This document shows, one piece after another, positions 23,175-32,293 of a stretch of DNA of 64,000 bases. Source of the DNA: Periconia sp. R9002 (Eukaryota > Ascomycota > Dothideomycetes > Pleosporales > Periconiaceae); NCBI GenBank assembly GCA_023627715.1, contig JAMAHW010000001.1:310001-374000 (forward strand). The letters are read 5' to 3'. How positions within the stretch are numbered: the stretch's first letter is position 1; every line of letters starts with the position of its first letter. The notes below the pieces were generated by a model. The model had not been told where the DNA came from, searched no databases, and was given only the letters and a program-made list of their open reading frames with translations. The translations under genes were made by a program, and so were the position numbers.

Positions 23175-24449
23175 TCACTCTGGAGCTGCCAGGGAAACTT
23201 TAGTATCGCTAATCTTGAGATCGGCGACATACATCGGTCGTATGCCTCCTCCCAAATCATCGTTGAACACGCGGGCATGGAAGGCCATGCGCCATTTTGA
23301 TCCGTCGCGTACGATCGATGCGCTCCCTGGTGCGAACAGTCCATGGTTCCCAGTCTTCAGCAACGTTTCCTTGGCGCGAGTGTACGGCCCGGTGATGTTG
23401 GTGCTGGTTGCGTACTTGAGGGTATACGATGGAGTAAATGTGCAACCAGTGCTGAAAAACAGAATGTAGATGCCTTCGTCCGTACGGATAAGTGAGGGAG
23501 CCTCTACAAGGGGACCATCGCTGGCGGTGCGATCGAGAATTTTGATGGGTTCTCCGGATGTGGTAGTGCCATTTTGATCCATTTTATGAAGATAAATTGG
23601 TGTATTCTTGAGAGGCGCCACGGTGTTTAGACATTCGCCTCCATGCCCTCTATTGTTTCCGTCTATTTTGTACAAAAGATATACGGTCTCGTTGTTGTCG
23701 AGAAAGGGATTCGTATCTATCGTCCCGCCCTCTTCCGGATGGCATGCAATGGGTTGTGATTCAGCTTCAAACGGGCCCGTAGGAGAGTTGCCAATACTTG
23801 CGCCAATGCAGTGAATACTGTGCTCGTTTGCGGGGGTTGCGGAGTAATAGAGGACGAATTTCCCATCCGGGCGGCGCAAAATGTCGGGCGCCCACACGTC
23901 TGCACGCGGCAAAGCCATGGTCGTATCGACAGACGCCACCATCTCGCTTGAAACCCATCTTGGAAGCTCTTGCAGTGGGCCTTTTGCCGGTTCCTGAATG
24001 TCCCAATCTAAAAAGTTTTTGGATGTTGCGAGCTGTACATTGGCAACGCCGAGGTCCTTTTGCTGGCCGTGCAGGTTGCTGTTGATGATGCCGGCAGCAC
24101 TGTTTGAAGCGTAGACAAACCAGGTGCCATTGTGGAGCAGCAAAGCGGGATCCGGGAAGTTGGAGTGGATGACCTCGCGGAAGGGAGCGTCGGGTGGATA
24201 ATGGCCGGTTTGGGGCCGAGGCTGTTTGTTACCGTGGTGTGCCGATGTTCCCAGCGTGACCCCAAGAATGACGGCGACGGTCAAGCCAAAACCGATGACG
24301 GCAAGCCATCTGTCGGGCAGACAGAACTTCTTGAGGGTGCTAGCAGACGAGTCGGATGGCCCGTCAGGGTGACGCACACCTTGTTCCAGGTCGCCGAAAT
24401 CCGACAGTTCTTCATCGCTGGTCGGTGGTGAGTCGCTGCGGACCCCCAT
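23175..24449 (-). CDS. Membrane-anchored glycoside hydrolase family 43 enzyme
   Basis: 424 aa, no intron. An acidic cytosolic N-terminus of about 48 residues is followed by one membrane span (residues 49-69, LAVIGFGLTVAVILGVTLG), giving type II topology, and then a five-bladed GH43 beta-propeller. Catalytic acids are visible: Asp100 in NFPDPALL (base), Asp245 in TIDTNPFLD (pKa modulator) and Glu316 in LVEAPSLI (acid); WAPDI (186-190) is also typical. The family cleaves arabinan, xylan side chains or related beta-linked sugars; specificity cannot be told. A TATA-like box lies 111 bp upstream. Most fungal GH43 enzymes are secreted, so the anchor is unusual: it would hold the catalytic domain on the outer cell face or in the secretory pathway. 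Confidence 0.88.
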   Translation of the reverse strand: MGVRSDSPPTSDEELSDFGDLEQGVRHPDGPSDSSASTLKKFCLPDRWLAVIGFGLTVAVILGVTLGTSAHHGNKQPRPQTGHYPPDAPFREVIHSNFPDPALLLHNGTWFVYASNSAAGIINSNLHGQQKDLGVANVQLATSKNFLDWDIQEPAKGPLQELPRWVSSEMVASVDTTMALPRADVWAPDILRRPDGKFVLYYSATPANEHSIHCIGASIGNSPTGPFEAESQPIACHPEEGGTIDTNPFLDNNETVYLLYKIDGNNRGHGGECLNTVAPLKNTPIYLHKMDQNGTTTSGEPIKILDRTASDGPLVEAPSLIRTDEGIYILFFSTGCTFTPSYTLKYATSTNITGPYTRAKETLLKTGNHGLFAPGSASIVRDGSKWRMAFHARVFNDDLGGGIRPMYVADLKISDTKVSLAAPE

Positions 24450-25789
24450 TCTGCTTCGACAGGAGGATGGTGGTGGTGTACAGAGTACACTGTCGAGCAG
24501 CGGACACGCGGGAGAGTGCGACGGACGGAAGAGTGCGCCATGACCCGGGGCCTGTCGTCTATATACTGTAAGTTAACTAGGTAGATGGGTGGCGCAAGTG
24601 TAAGTCTGTCATGGTGAGAAACGGGACTGAGGGAGACGGACCCCCTGGGCGTGGGATCCCGTGTTGGATTGCGACGTTAACGTGAGGCCTAGACGCCCGC
24701 CAAGCCGACGGTGCAGCGCCTGAGCCGGTGCTTTGGGAAGGCGTCAACAAGGTGCTCCTGCCCGGGACCTGCCCTGACAGCAATGGCTGCCGCCTCTTAT
24801 CTCTCCACCTACAGATAAGTACCTAGGTACCATGCACCTCTGCCAATTCATACAACCTCACCTTCAACACGTTGTTCATCTCCACATCAAGGCTCGCCGC
24901 TGTCGTGGCATGTCCTGTCAGGCCCAACATCAATCAGCCTCGCTTCTCGCTAATCTTCGCTCTTCCCCAACATCCGATTCGACTGGTTTGTAGCGAGATA
25001 GTTGGCTTTCTTTTCCTGCCAGATATATTGGAACCTTATTTCCCACCGTACTCTGTCTTATCTTGTCAACGCCTCGCAATCATCATCAATCTCAAGCTGC
25101 TTGTCGCACATGTTTCAACCTGCCTCGTTTTGAACTCATGCGGCTGGACAGACCGTGCGTTTTCTATCCCATATGGCAACCACAAAACCACCATTTGCAA
25201 AAATGGCTCTCAGAAACCCAAGTCTACAGCGTTGCGAAGAGAAAAAAAAAATGCTGGCTTTAAACAGTATTTCAAAGTAGTAAATATGGTCGACACCTGA
25301 TTCCGAACCCAGCTAAACCCTGTAATGTATGTATGTACCTATGTACTGGGCTCATGTGCTACATATACATATACATTATAGGATTTAGCTAATCTTGGAA
25401 CAGGGCGTTGACAGCTTTCTTTATTCTAACACACTGTTTAATACTATTTCAAAGTAGAAAGTGCGGTTATCAGCCTTTTCCCAACATACCTACATACCTA
25501 TGTATACTGTAGGTATTGATGTCCACCAGTTGTCCCAGGACCTGGTGATATTTGTGATATTCGGTAATGTTCAGAGATGTGCAAATCTGATTGAGCAGAA
25601 GTTATCTCGAAGCTTAGCTACCCCTGTTTGGTGTTTGTTCACACAGGTGTATGCACGCAGGCAAGGCGCATATCACGTGATATACTGTCTTGGCGCTATC
25701 ATGGCTCCAACAAGCCTGCCTCCACGCACCGTCACAACCCTCTCTGCATTTCTAACTCTTGAAAGCTGAATAACAAGCCCAATGACAGC
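24450..25789. other. Divergent intergenic with TACCTA-type motifs
   Basis: Promoters of the GH43 (minus) and C2H2 (plus) genes. The palindrome TACCTAGGTA occurs at 24820-24829, and TACCTA/TAGGTA-like words recur near 25330-25520. No gene recognised. Confidence 0.4.
24560..24565 (-). promoter_or_regulatory. TATA-like box of the GH43 gene
   Basis: TATATA on the minus strand, 111 bp upstream of the GH43 start codon, a usual distance in filamentous fungi. Confidence 0.4.
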
Positions 25790-27389
25790 ATGCCACCCAA
25801 AATTACAAACCGATTCGCGCTTTTCAGCGTCGACGAGAACGAAGAGCCTACGGCTGCGAAGAAGCCACCACTGAAGGACAATCCCTTCGTCAATCAAGTT
25901 GCCGACACAGACGCACCGTGGCAAAAGGTCAAGCGTAATGGTAACAGCATACAAAAACCTTTCAAAACGCTGACCATTCGCGATGCTACCCACAAAACGC
26001 CACTGCCAGTGAACACCCCTGCTGTGAAGGCACGTCAAGTTTCCGGAACCTCTCAGTCAAGCACCGAGCACGACCGACCTGTCAGCTCCCGAGAGAACTG
26101 GTGTGGCGTTTGCTCTCGTCAACTTAGTAGCAAGTCGCAGATGCAGGCACATATCAAGTCCATGCCTGGCCATGAGAACTACTGTAACCTGTGCCGGCGC
26201 GTGTTTGTCGATAGAAATGGGCTGCAGAATCATATCGATAACGCTGCTGGTCATTCCGTCTTTTGCAATCTATGCTTGAGCGCATTTCTGAATGAATTCG
26301 GTCTACGGAATCATTTCGAGAATAACAACGCGGTTGGACACCGATTTGCCTGTCTCTCGTGCCTTCTCGGCTTTAAGACCAAGGCTGAACTAGAACATCA
26401 TTTACTGACAGCCTCGAAACATGTGTGGTGCACTACCTGCCATAAGAGGTTTCGCAATCAGGATGAACGTGATGCCCACTGGGCTGTCACTACCAGTAAA
26501 TATGACCATTGGCGTTGTTTATCACATCTATTGCTGCATACTGACATGAACAGAGCACAAACACTGTCTTCAGCCTGCTTGCGATTTTGATGCACCAGAC
26601 ACTGCAGCTCTGGAGAAGCATATCGAAGAAGACCACTTTCGTTGCGAAGGCTGCAAGCGCGTCTTTCCAACTCGAGGACGTCTCACCAATCATCAACTTG
26701 CTTGCGAATACGATGTCCCCTGCCCAAACAAATGCGGAACCATGTGCGCAGGCCAGTTGAAATTGTCCAAGCATCTCGGTGAATGCTTTCATTGCGCGGA
26801 ATGTGGTTACGATGCAAAAGACGAGCACTGGTATCAATTAGTGAGTACAACGGATTACGATCTCCAGGTTGTGCAGAGGTCAAGATATTTATACAGTAAA
26901 CTTCAACAGCATATCGCAAAACACGCCGATCAAAACAATGAATTTCCGGACACGAGGACGAGCGACACAACAAATCCTACAACAGCGCGTGGTTCACTCT
27001 CGTGCTGGGCCTGTAAATCGGCTCACTTCATCACACCAGTCGAACTCGTCCAACATCTCGAAACCTGCCCCGAGCTCCCCACGAAGCTCCTTTTAACCGT
27101 CCTCGGCAAATGGTGGTATTCCACACTGTACATGGACCTCGACGTGCACGCGCAGATCCGGCGCAACGAGATCGACCTCGATACCATGGTGAGCTGGGTG
27201 AAGGAAGGCGTGTTGCATCCCTTCGTCTGTCGCGCGGATTCCTGCGGACGAGCCACTTTCTGCAAGCTGAGCGAGTTGGTTGCGCATGTGGAGAAGGACA
27301 AATGCGAGTGGGATGTGGATATGTTGAGATTGGAGAAGCTCAAAGTCGAGTTCGACCGTGCTTGGAAGGACGGGAAAGTATCTACTTAG
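25790..27389 (+). CDS. Multi-C2H2 zinc-finger protein
   Basis: Exons 25790-26495 and 26554-27389 (58-bp intron, phase 1, joining AVTT to KHKHCLQP), 513 aa. A basic N-terminus of about 100 residues carries FALFSVDENEE. A run of C2H2-type fingers follows: WCGVCSRQLSSKSQMQAHI, YCNLCRRVFVDRNGLQNHI, FCNLCLSAFLNEFGLRNHF, FACLSCLLGFKTKAELEHHL, WCTTCHKRF and FRCEGCKRVF, plus more degenerate ones (CPNKCGTMC, CAECGY, CWACKS). Spacing resembles U1-type or RNA/nucleosome-associated fingers more than a TGEKP-linked DNA reader. A perfect GTGAGT at 26841 and CAG at 26909 mark a possible second intron of 69 bp that keeps the frame, shortening the protein to 490 aa. Role unknown; nuclear location is inferred. 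Confidence 0.82.
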
Positions 27390-28121
27390 CGAAGTAATGG
27401 GGCATCCATCATGCTCGCTGCGGCTCGTCGTATGAATGATGGGGGATGAGAGGGGTTAGCACTTGGATTCCACATGTATGAATACGGTCGTCAGGAGGGA
27501 CATACGACACATGTATAAAAACAAGGAACATTTGAATGGGCTGTGGCGTAATGGGTAGCCTTCCATTGCGCATATGGCGCACTCTCATAATGGCGAGTCG
27601 GGGACTCGCATCAGCCACCACGGATAGTACGATCTTGGATGCTCATCATCCAAATATACAATCAGACTGGAAAATCTTTGCCCTCTCACAATGGTGATGA
27701 ATGTGCACTGTCATATCCCTCTCTCTCCCTCTCACTGAAAATGCCATGGGAAACGAAACCCAACAAACACAAAAAAATATATAAAGTAACGCCTATGAGT
27801 AAATAGGCTACGAACAAGCGATTCATGGAACACATGTGCCAATCCACCGGCGGGAATCGCTCGTCTCGAACGTAAATCGTAGTCAAGGGGTATCAATCAA
27901 ACGCCTCGAACGAAAGCTCTACGTCCATGCGTGCAACTTTCCAAAGCGTCAACTCCATCCACGCTGAAGAAAGAAAGAAAGAACGAACGAAAGAAAAAGA
28001 AAACCTTAATCCCTCTCCTCATAAACTCAAACCATCCGCGCCCGCAAACGAAGGGCAAGCACACAGAGCGGTACAACTCTCTCAAAAGTCTAAGCCGGAA
28101 CCATCCTGATCCGCATCTCCC
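27390..28121. other. Intergenic between convergent genes
   Basis: Holds a tRNA-like sequence (27539-27620) and a GAAA/GAAC repeat near 27966-28003. No protein gene is seen. Confidence 0.4.
27539..27620 (+). other. tRNA-like sequence, probably not a functional tRNA
   Basis: Has an A-box-like TGGCGTAATGGGTAGC, a CTCATAA stretch like a Met anticodon loop, a perfect GCGAG/CTCGC T-stem-like hairpin and GGCTG/CAGCC end pairing followed by A-CCA. However, the T-loop (TCGGGGA) lacks TTC, no anticodon stem flanks CTCATAA, and the middle is too long. A decayed tRNA or chance hairpins both fit. Confidence 0.25.
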
Positions 28122-29399
28122 TCACTCCCTCCAATAAAACCTCAAAACATCCCTCACAACCTCCCTAGCCTTCACCCCCCTCTCAACATCACAACCCCAC
28201 TCCAACCCACCCCACACAATCCCCTCCTCCAACGCCTTAGCATATGCCCCATACCTAACCAACAACTCATCCCTCCCCTTCAGCACCACCCCCACCCCTT
28301 CCTCACCATCCTCTTCAACCAACACCACACACCGCTCCAGCTCAATCTCAATCTTAACAAGCTCCTGCACATAATGCTCAATAACGAAGAAGCACGGCCA
28401 TGCGTAAATCCCCGTCACGAGGCGCGCGTGGCCGAAGGGGGAGAGATACGGGAGGCGACCCGGGTGCACGAGGCGGTATCGCGCGTGGGAGATGTACTCG
28501 TGGAGCCGGGTTTTGATGTCGTCGGCGTGGGTGGGGTTGCGCAGGGTTAGGCCGGGGCGTTTTTTGGGGTGGAGCGCGGCGAAGGCGGTTGTTGCGAGGG
28601 TGCCGGGTGGGGTTGGGGGGACGAGGGGGCGGGAGGAGTAGGTGGGGTGTGTGTGGAGGTGGAGGGGGTTGATGGTGGTTGGAGGGAAGGGGTGGGTGAG
28701 GTCGATGTAGTTGTTTTGGGGGAGAGGGTTGGTCGTGTTGTGGGCGTCGATACCGAGGAGGATTGGGTCGATGGGGTCGCCGGTAACGGGGACGGGGCTG
28801 TCGGGGGTGTCGACGAGGTTGATGTAGTTGTTCTGGTAGGTGCTGGGATACTCGTTGTCGTCGCCAGTGAGGTCGATGGTTGGGTTTCCTGCGCCAAATT
28901 CTCCAAAGCCAGAGGCTCCAAAGGCAGCGTCTCCAAAGCTAAAGTCCTCATCCCCCTCGTTATCAATATCCATCAACTCTTCAAAGCCGCCTCCCTCACC
29001 ACCAGCAAACCTCCCCCTCACCAAATTCTCCTCCGTAACCTCAACATCAGCATCGTTACCCTCCTCTTCATCCCGCCCATCAACAAAAGGCACAAACCGA
29101 TCCGTCTGAATGCGCCACCTCCAAAGTCGATCCTCCGGCTTGATCCCCAGGCCCTCCTCGCGCTTCCACTCCACGAGCACATCGTGGACCCGGTCCGCAA
29201 GGTCCTTCTTGCTCTTGAAGGCAATGTCGTCTACGAGCGCGCTAATTCCGGAGCAGTACTTGCGGAGGAAGGTCACGACTACTGACCTAGAGCGGTTGTT
29301 GGTGAGCGTGTTTGCTGTCAGTGTGTGGCGCGTGGTGACGGGTGTGGCGTAGCGGGAGAGGCTGGACGGGGCTGTGGGGGATCGGTCGCGTCGCCTCAT
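28122..29399 (-). CDS. Hypothetical protein with three SUMO-interaction-like motifs
   Basis: 425 aa, no intron. Residues 40-105 form a small helical unit (VVVTFLRKYCSGISALVDDI ... WRWRIQTDRFVPF). An acidic, Gly-rich low-complexity stretch (110-170) leads to three short repeats with the shape of SUMO-interacting motifs: PTIDLTGDD (173-181), NYINLVDTPD (191-200) and NYIDLT (230-235). A Pro-rich linker follows, then a conserved-looking C-terminal helical domain (about 290-425) with DDIKTRLHEYISHARYRL, LVTGIYAWPCFFVIEHYV and a final VVRDVLRFYW. No signal peptide or membrane span. The coding DNA shows abrupt skew blocks (nearly G-free, then G-rich). Family not recognised; a SUMO-reading role is inferred only from the motifs. 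Confidence 0.7.
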   Translation of the reverse strand: MRRRDRSPTAPSSLSRYATPVTTRHTLTANTLTNNRSRSVVVTFLRKYCSGISALVDDIAFKSKKDLADRVHDVLVEWKREEGLGIKPEDRLWRWRIQTDRFVPFVDGRDEEEGNDADVEVTEENLVRGRFAGGEGGGFEELMDIDNEGDEDFSFGDAAFGASGFGEFGAGNPTIDLTGDDNEYPSTYQNNYINLVDTPDSPVPVTGDPIDPILLGIDAHNTTNPLPQNNYIDLTHPFPPTTINPLHLHTHPTYSSRPLVPPTPPGTLATTAFAALHPKKRPGLTLRNPTHADDIKTRLHEYISHARYRLVHPGRLPYLSPFGHARLVTGIYAWPCFFVIEHYVQELVKIEIELERCVVLVEEDGEEGVGVVLKGRDELLVRYGAYAKALEEGIVWGGLEWGCDVERGVKAREVVRDVLRFYWRE

Positions 29400-30777
29400 G
29401 TTTTGTGGAAAGTTCTAGAGCGCCTTTTATGTGCGGATCGAGATAGGTGTGGTTCAATGGGTGAGAGTTATCGTGAGAGTGTCGTGGTATGGTGATGTGT
29501 TCGGCGCCGATGATTCCTCTTTGCTTGTTGTTAAAGCATATCCGTTAGGAAGATATGAATGCTTGGATATGCCTACTCTTGTTCGTGATGAGGCCTTTTA
29601 TAGAATTCCGTGGGCGAAGGTAGATCCGTCGTGGGTCGGCGGCCAGACGGGCGACCCCGAATTCTTCCTGCACTGTGTGGGCGACGTCAGCAAGGCTCAA
29701 TAGAGATATAGAAATAAAGATAACAATAATAGCAGAAGATGAATAGCAGAAGCACAAGCGTGGGTAAAGAGAATAATAGGTGACGCCGTGGTCAAGAGCA
29801 AAGAGTGGAGAGAAGGGTTGCAGATGGCAGTGTATTGTTGTTGACGAAAAATTCTCATTGTGGTTGTGCGCGACTAGATACGATACCTATTGTGTCGAGC
29901 AGAATTGGAAAAAAGCAGAGTGTGTTAAGACGTTTTTCGATTTGAGGGTTTTGGTGGTGAAAGTTGGGTTTTCATGCCGTGGGTAATTGATCTTGCTATT
30001 GTGTAACGTGTAAATAAGGTAGTCGTGTGGCGCCCCCTAACGCCTCCTAACTGACTACTAAACTGTGGCTTTTGTCTCATAGTTGGTCCGAATAGTCCTT
30101 GCAGTGTTTGTATTCACGTTTCCCCGTCAAGTACATATGTTTGAGTCTCTCTCTAGTTGTGCGTTGCATACATACGCTGGTGAAGACCATTGATTATTTC
30201 TCTCTTTCACTTTTTTAAACACTCAAGTATTTGCGAAACAGGAAAAGCAGATAATAGGCATATTGAGGCTCGATTCTTGCTTTTAGGTTTCCTCACTCTG
30301 CTGCCAAGCCGGGAACGATATTCATCAGTTGCATTCTTTTGTCACTGATACTCCTAGTGTTTCTTTGACTTAATATTATACCCAGTGAATACGACATAAT
30401 GTCAAAATCCGATGTACTTAAGAAACAAGTGGCATCATCAGCTTTGTTGTCTGAACTTGATGGAGGTGTTGTCAACAAGATCCCATAAACCGAACTTTGA
30501 GCGCCAAAACCCATCCAAAAAGGACAGGGTCTTTGTAAGGAAGGCCGTGTAAAGCTGCAAACGTTCACTTCAATGTCATGCGACGAAACCCACGACCTCA
30601 ACTCGCGACCTCAATACTTTCCCCCGCAGATTTTGCCCCGCAACCACCAACAACTCTCGTCTTCCATCAATCGATCCTGTTGTAAAACTACCAATTTCCC
30701 CATAAAGTAGAACCCCATCGCACCATCACACACACCCCTACACTCCCAACGCCCCATACAAAATATCCAATAATAAA
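29400..30777. other. Divergent intergenic, nothing firm
   Basis: Promoters of the 425-aa gene (minus) and the APH-like gene (plus). A minus-strand open frame ending at 30293 reads protein-like (SLGIILSQRNTRSISDKRMQ), but no gene model or family supports it. Confidence 0.35.
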
Positions 30778-31818
30778 ATGACACCACACGTAAGTAACCC
30801 CCACACCCACCAAACCATCCAGCAACTCACGCAAGACACCAGCCAATGGCTGCACTTCAAGCGGCCGCAATGCCGTCACTCTACACCTCCATGCCTTCTA
30901 GCCCACAGATCAACGTGCTATATCTGGCTCCGGGGCAAGAAGTCATCAGCCCAAAACAGGTGGAGGCGTCAAATCCCGAGATATTGGACACGGTAGAGAA
31001 TCCAACACTCGCGAAAATATCACCATCGACGTTAGTGAAATACGGCACCCACGTGTCTCTTATTGAAGCCAAAAGCATGTTGTATGTGGCTGAGAGAACA
31101 TCGATACCTGTTCCAAAACTGTTTGCTGCATATGCATACGGGCCTCTAGACCGGAACGACGACGACTTTGGGACAGTCTACGATACGTATCTTTTCATGC
31201 AGTATATTGAAGGTGAGGATTTGGGGAAGGCGTGGGGGAAGTGCTCGGATGAGGAGAAGGAGGTGATTAAGGTGGATTCGAAGAGGTGTGTGGATGAGCT
31301 TCATGAGCTTCGAGGGGGGGATTATATTGGGTCTGTGGATGGGGGACCGGTTACGGATGTTATCCTGGAGTGGTGCACGGATCGTAGAGGTCAGTTTTAA
31401 ATACTCGTATCAGAGAATGAGTGAGGATTGGAGCTGAGTAGTACGTGTGTGTGTTTTCGTTTTTCTAGGCCCGTTCAAAACCGAAGAAGCTTTCAACGCC
31501 GAACTAGCCAACGCCTACATCTCCAAATCAAAAGGTAAAGTCGGGCCGTACATCCGCGGTATGCTGGACACACATAGACACGATATCGTCTTCACGCATG
31601 GGGACTTGCGACCTGATAATATCGTCGTTAAGGATGGACGCGTGGTGGGTATCGTTGATCGGGAGTTTGCGGGTTGGTATCCTGCATATTGGGAGTTTGC
31701 GAAGGCTTTTTTTGTCGAGCACTTTGTTGATGATTGGGCAGAGTATCTGCTGGGGGTGTTGAAGCCATATCTTTGTGAGGAGTTGGTGTATGGGAGGTTG
31801 ATGAGTGTGCTGTGGTAG
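30778..31818 (+). CDS. Aminoglycoside phosphotransferase-like small-molecule kinase
   Basis: Exons 30778-30789 (12 nt, MTPH), 30843-31389 and 31469-31818, introns of 53 and 79 bp, 302 aa. Protein-kinase-like APH fold. A nucleotide-binding N-lobe carries LVKYGTHVSLIEAKSM, where Lys and Glu could be the ATP-anchoring pair. The hinge is LFMQYIEGEDL. The catalytic loop THGDLRPDN has Asp232 as base, and the metal-binding VDREFAGWYPAYWEFAKA follows. Most fungal members read D-W-E-F-A-G at the last motif; here Trp is replaced by Arg. The family phosphorylates unknown small molecules in fungi; antibiotic resistance should not be assumed. The tiny first exon is supported by GTAAGT and an in-frame acceptor, but translation could also begin at Met in exon 2 (30846). 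Confidence 0.85.
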
Positions 31819-32293
31819 TAATTGGGGATGCTTTTCTGGAGGTTGATTGGAGGGAGGGAGGGAGATGCGGAAGGTAGGATTTTGAGGGGGAAAGTACAAA
31901 GTGAGTGATATCTGATGTAAGTTGGCAGAATGTATCTATGCTTTCTGGTTACAGTCTGAATAGAAGAAGTATTATACATGAAATATACACCTACGGACGA
32001 AACCCCGTAGTTAGGTAGGTAGGTTTGTAATTGAATTCCATGTTATTGATGAGGATGGAGCGTACTTTATCTCTGATGATTTATGTCATGCCCGACGGAC
32101 CTCATGCGTTATCGTCTCCCTATTATACACAAGTTCACGTGAATGCCTTCATAAAGTGACCATCCCCAGAAACCCCCTTCGTTATACCGATTAAACATTA
32201 AACATGAAGCCGCCAACGATCAAATCTCATCCGAGCCCCCACACTCCACCCCAAATACACAGTCTGCCCTGAAATTCCCTCCTCAAATTCTCA
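31819..32293. other. Short convergent intergenic
   Basis: 3' regions only. It includes TTAGGTAGGTAGG (32011-32023), the same word found in the promoter near 63540. Confidence 0.4.

Noticed and set aside
30778..31818. An antibiotic-resistance gene
   Set aside because: The APH-like fold is common in fungi with unknown small-molecule substrates, and nothing nearby suggests resistance or transfer.
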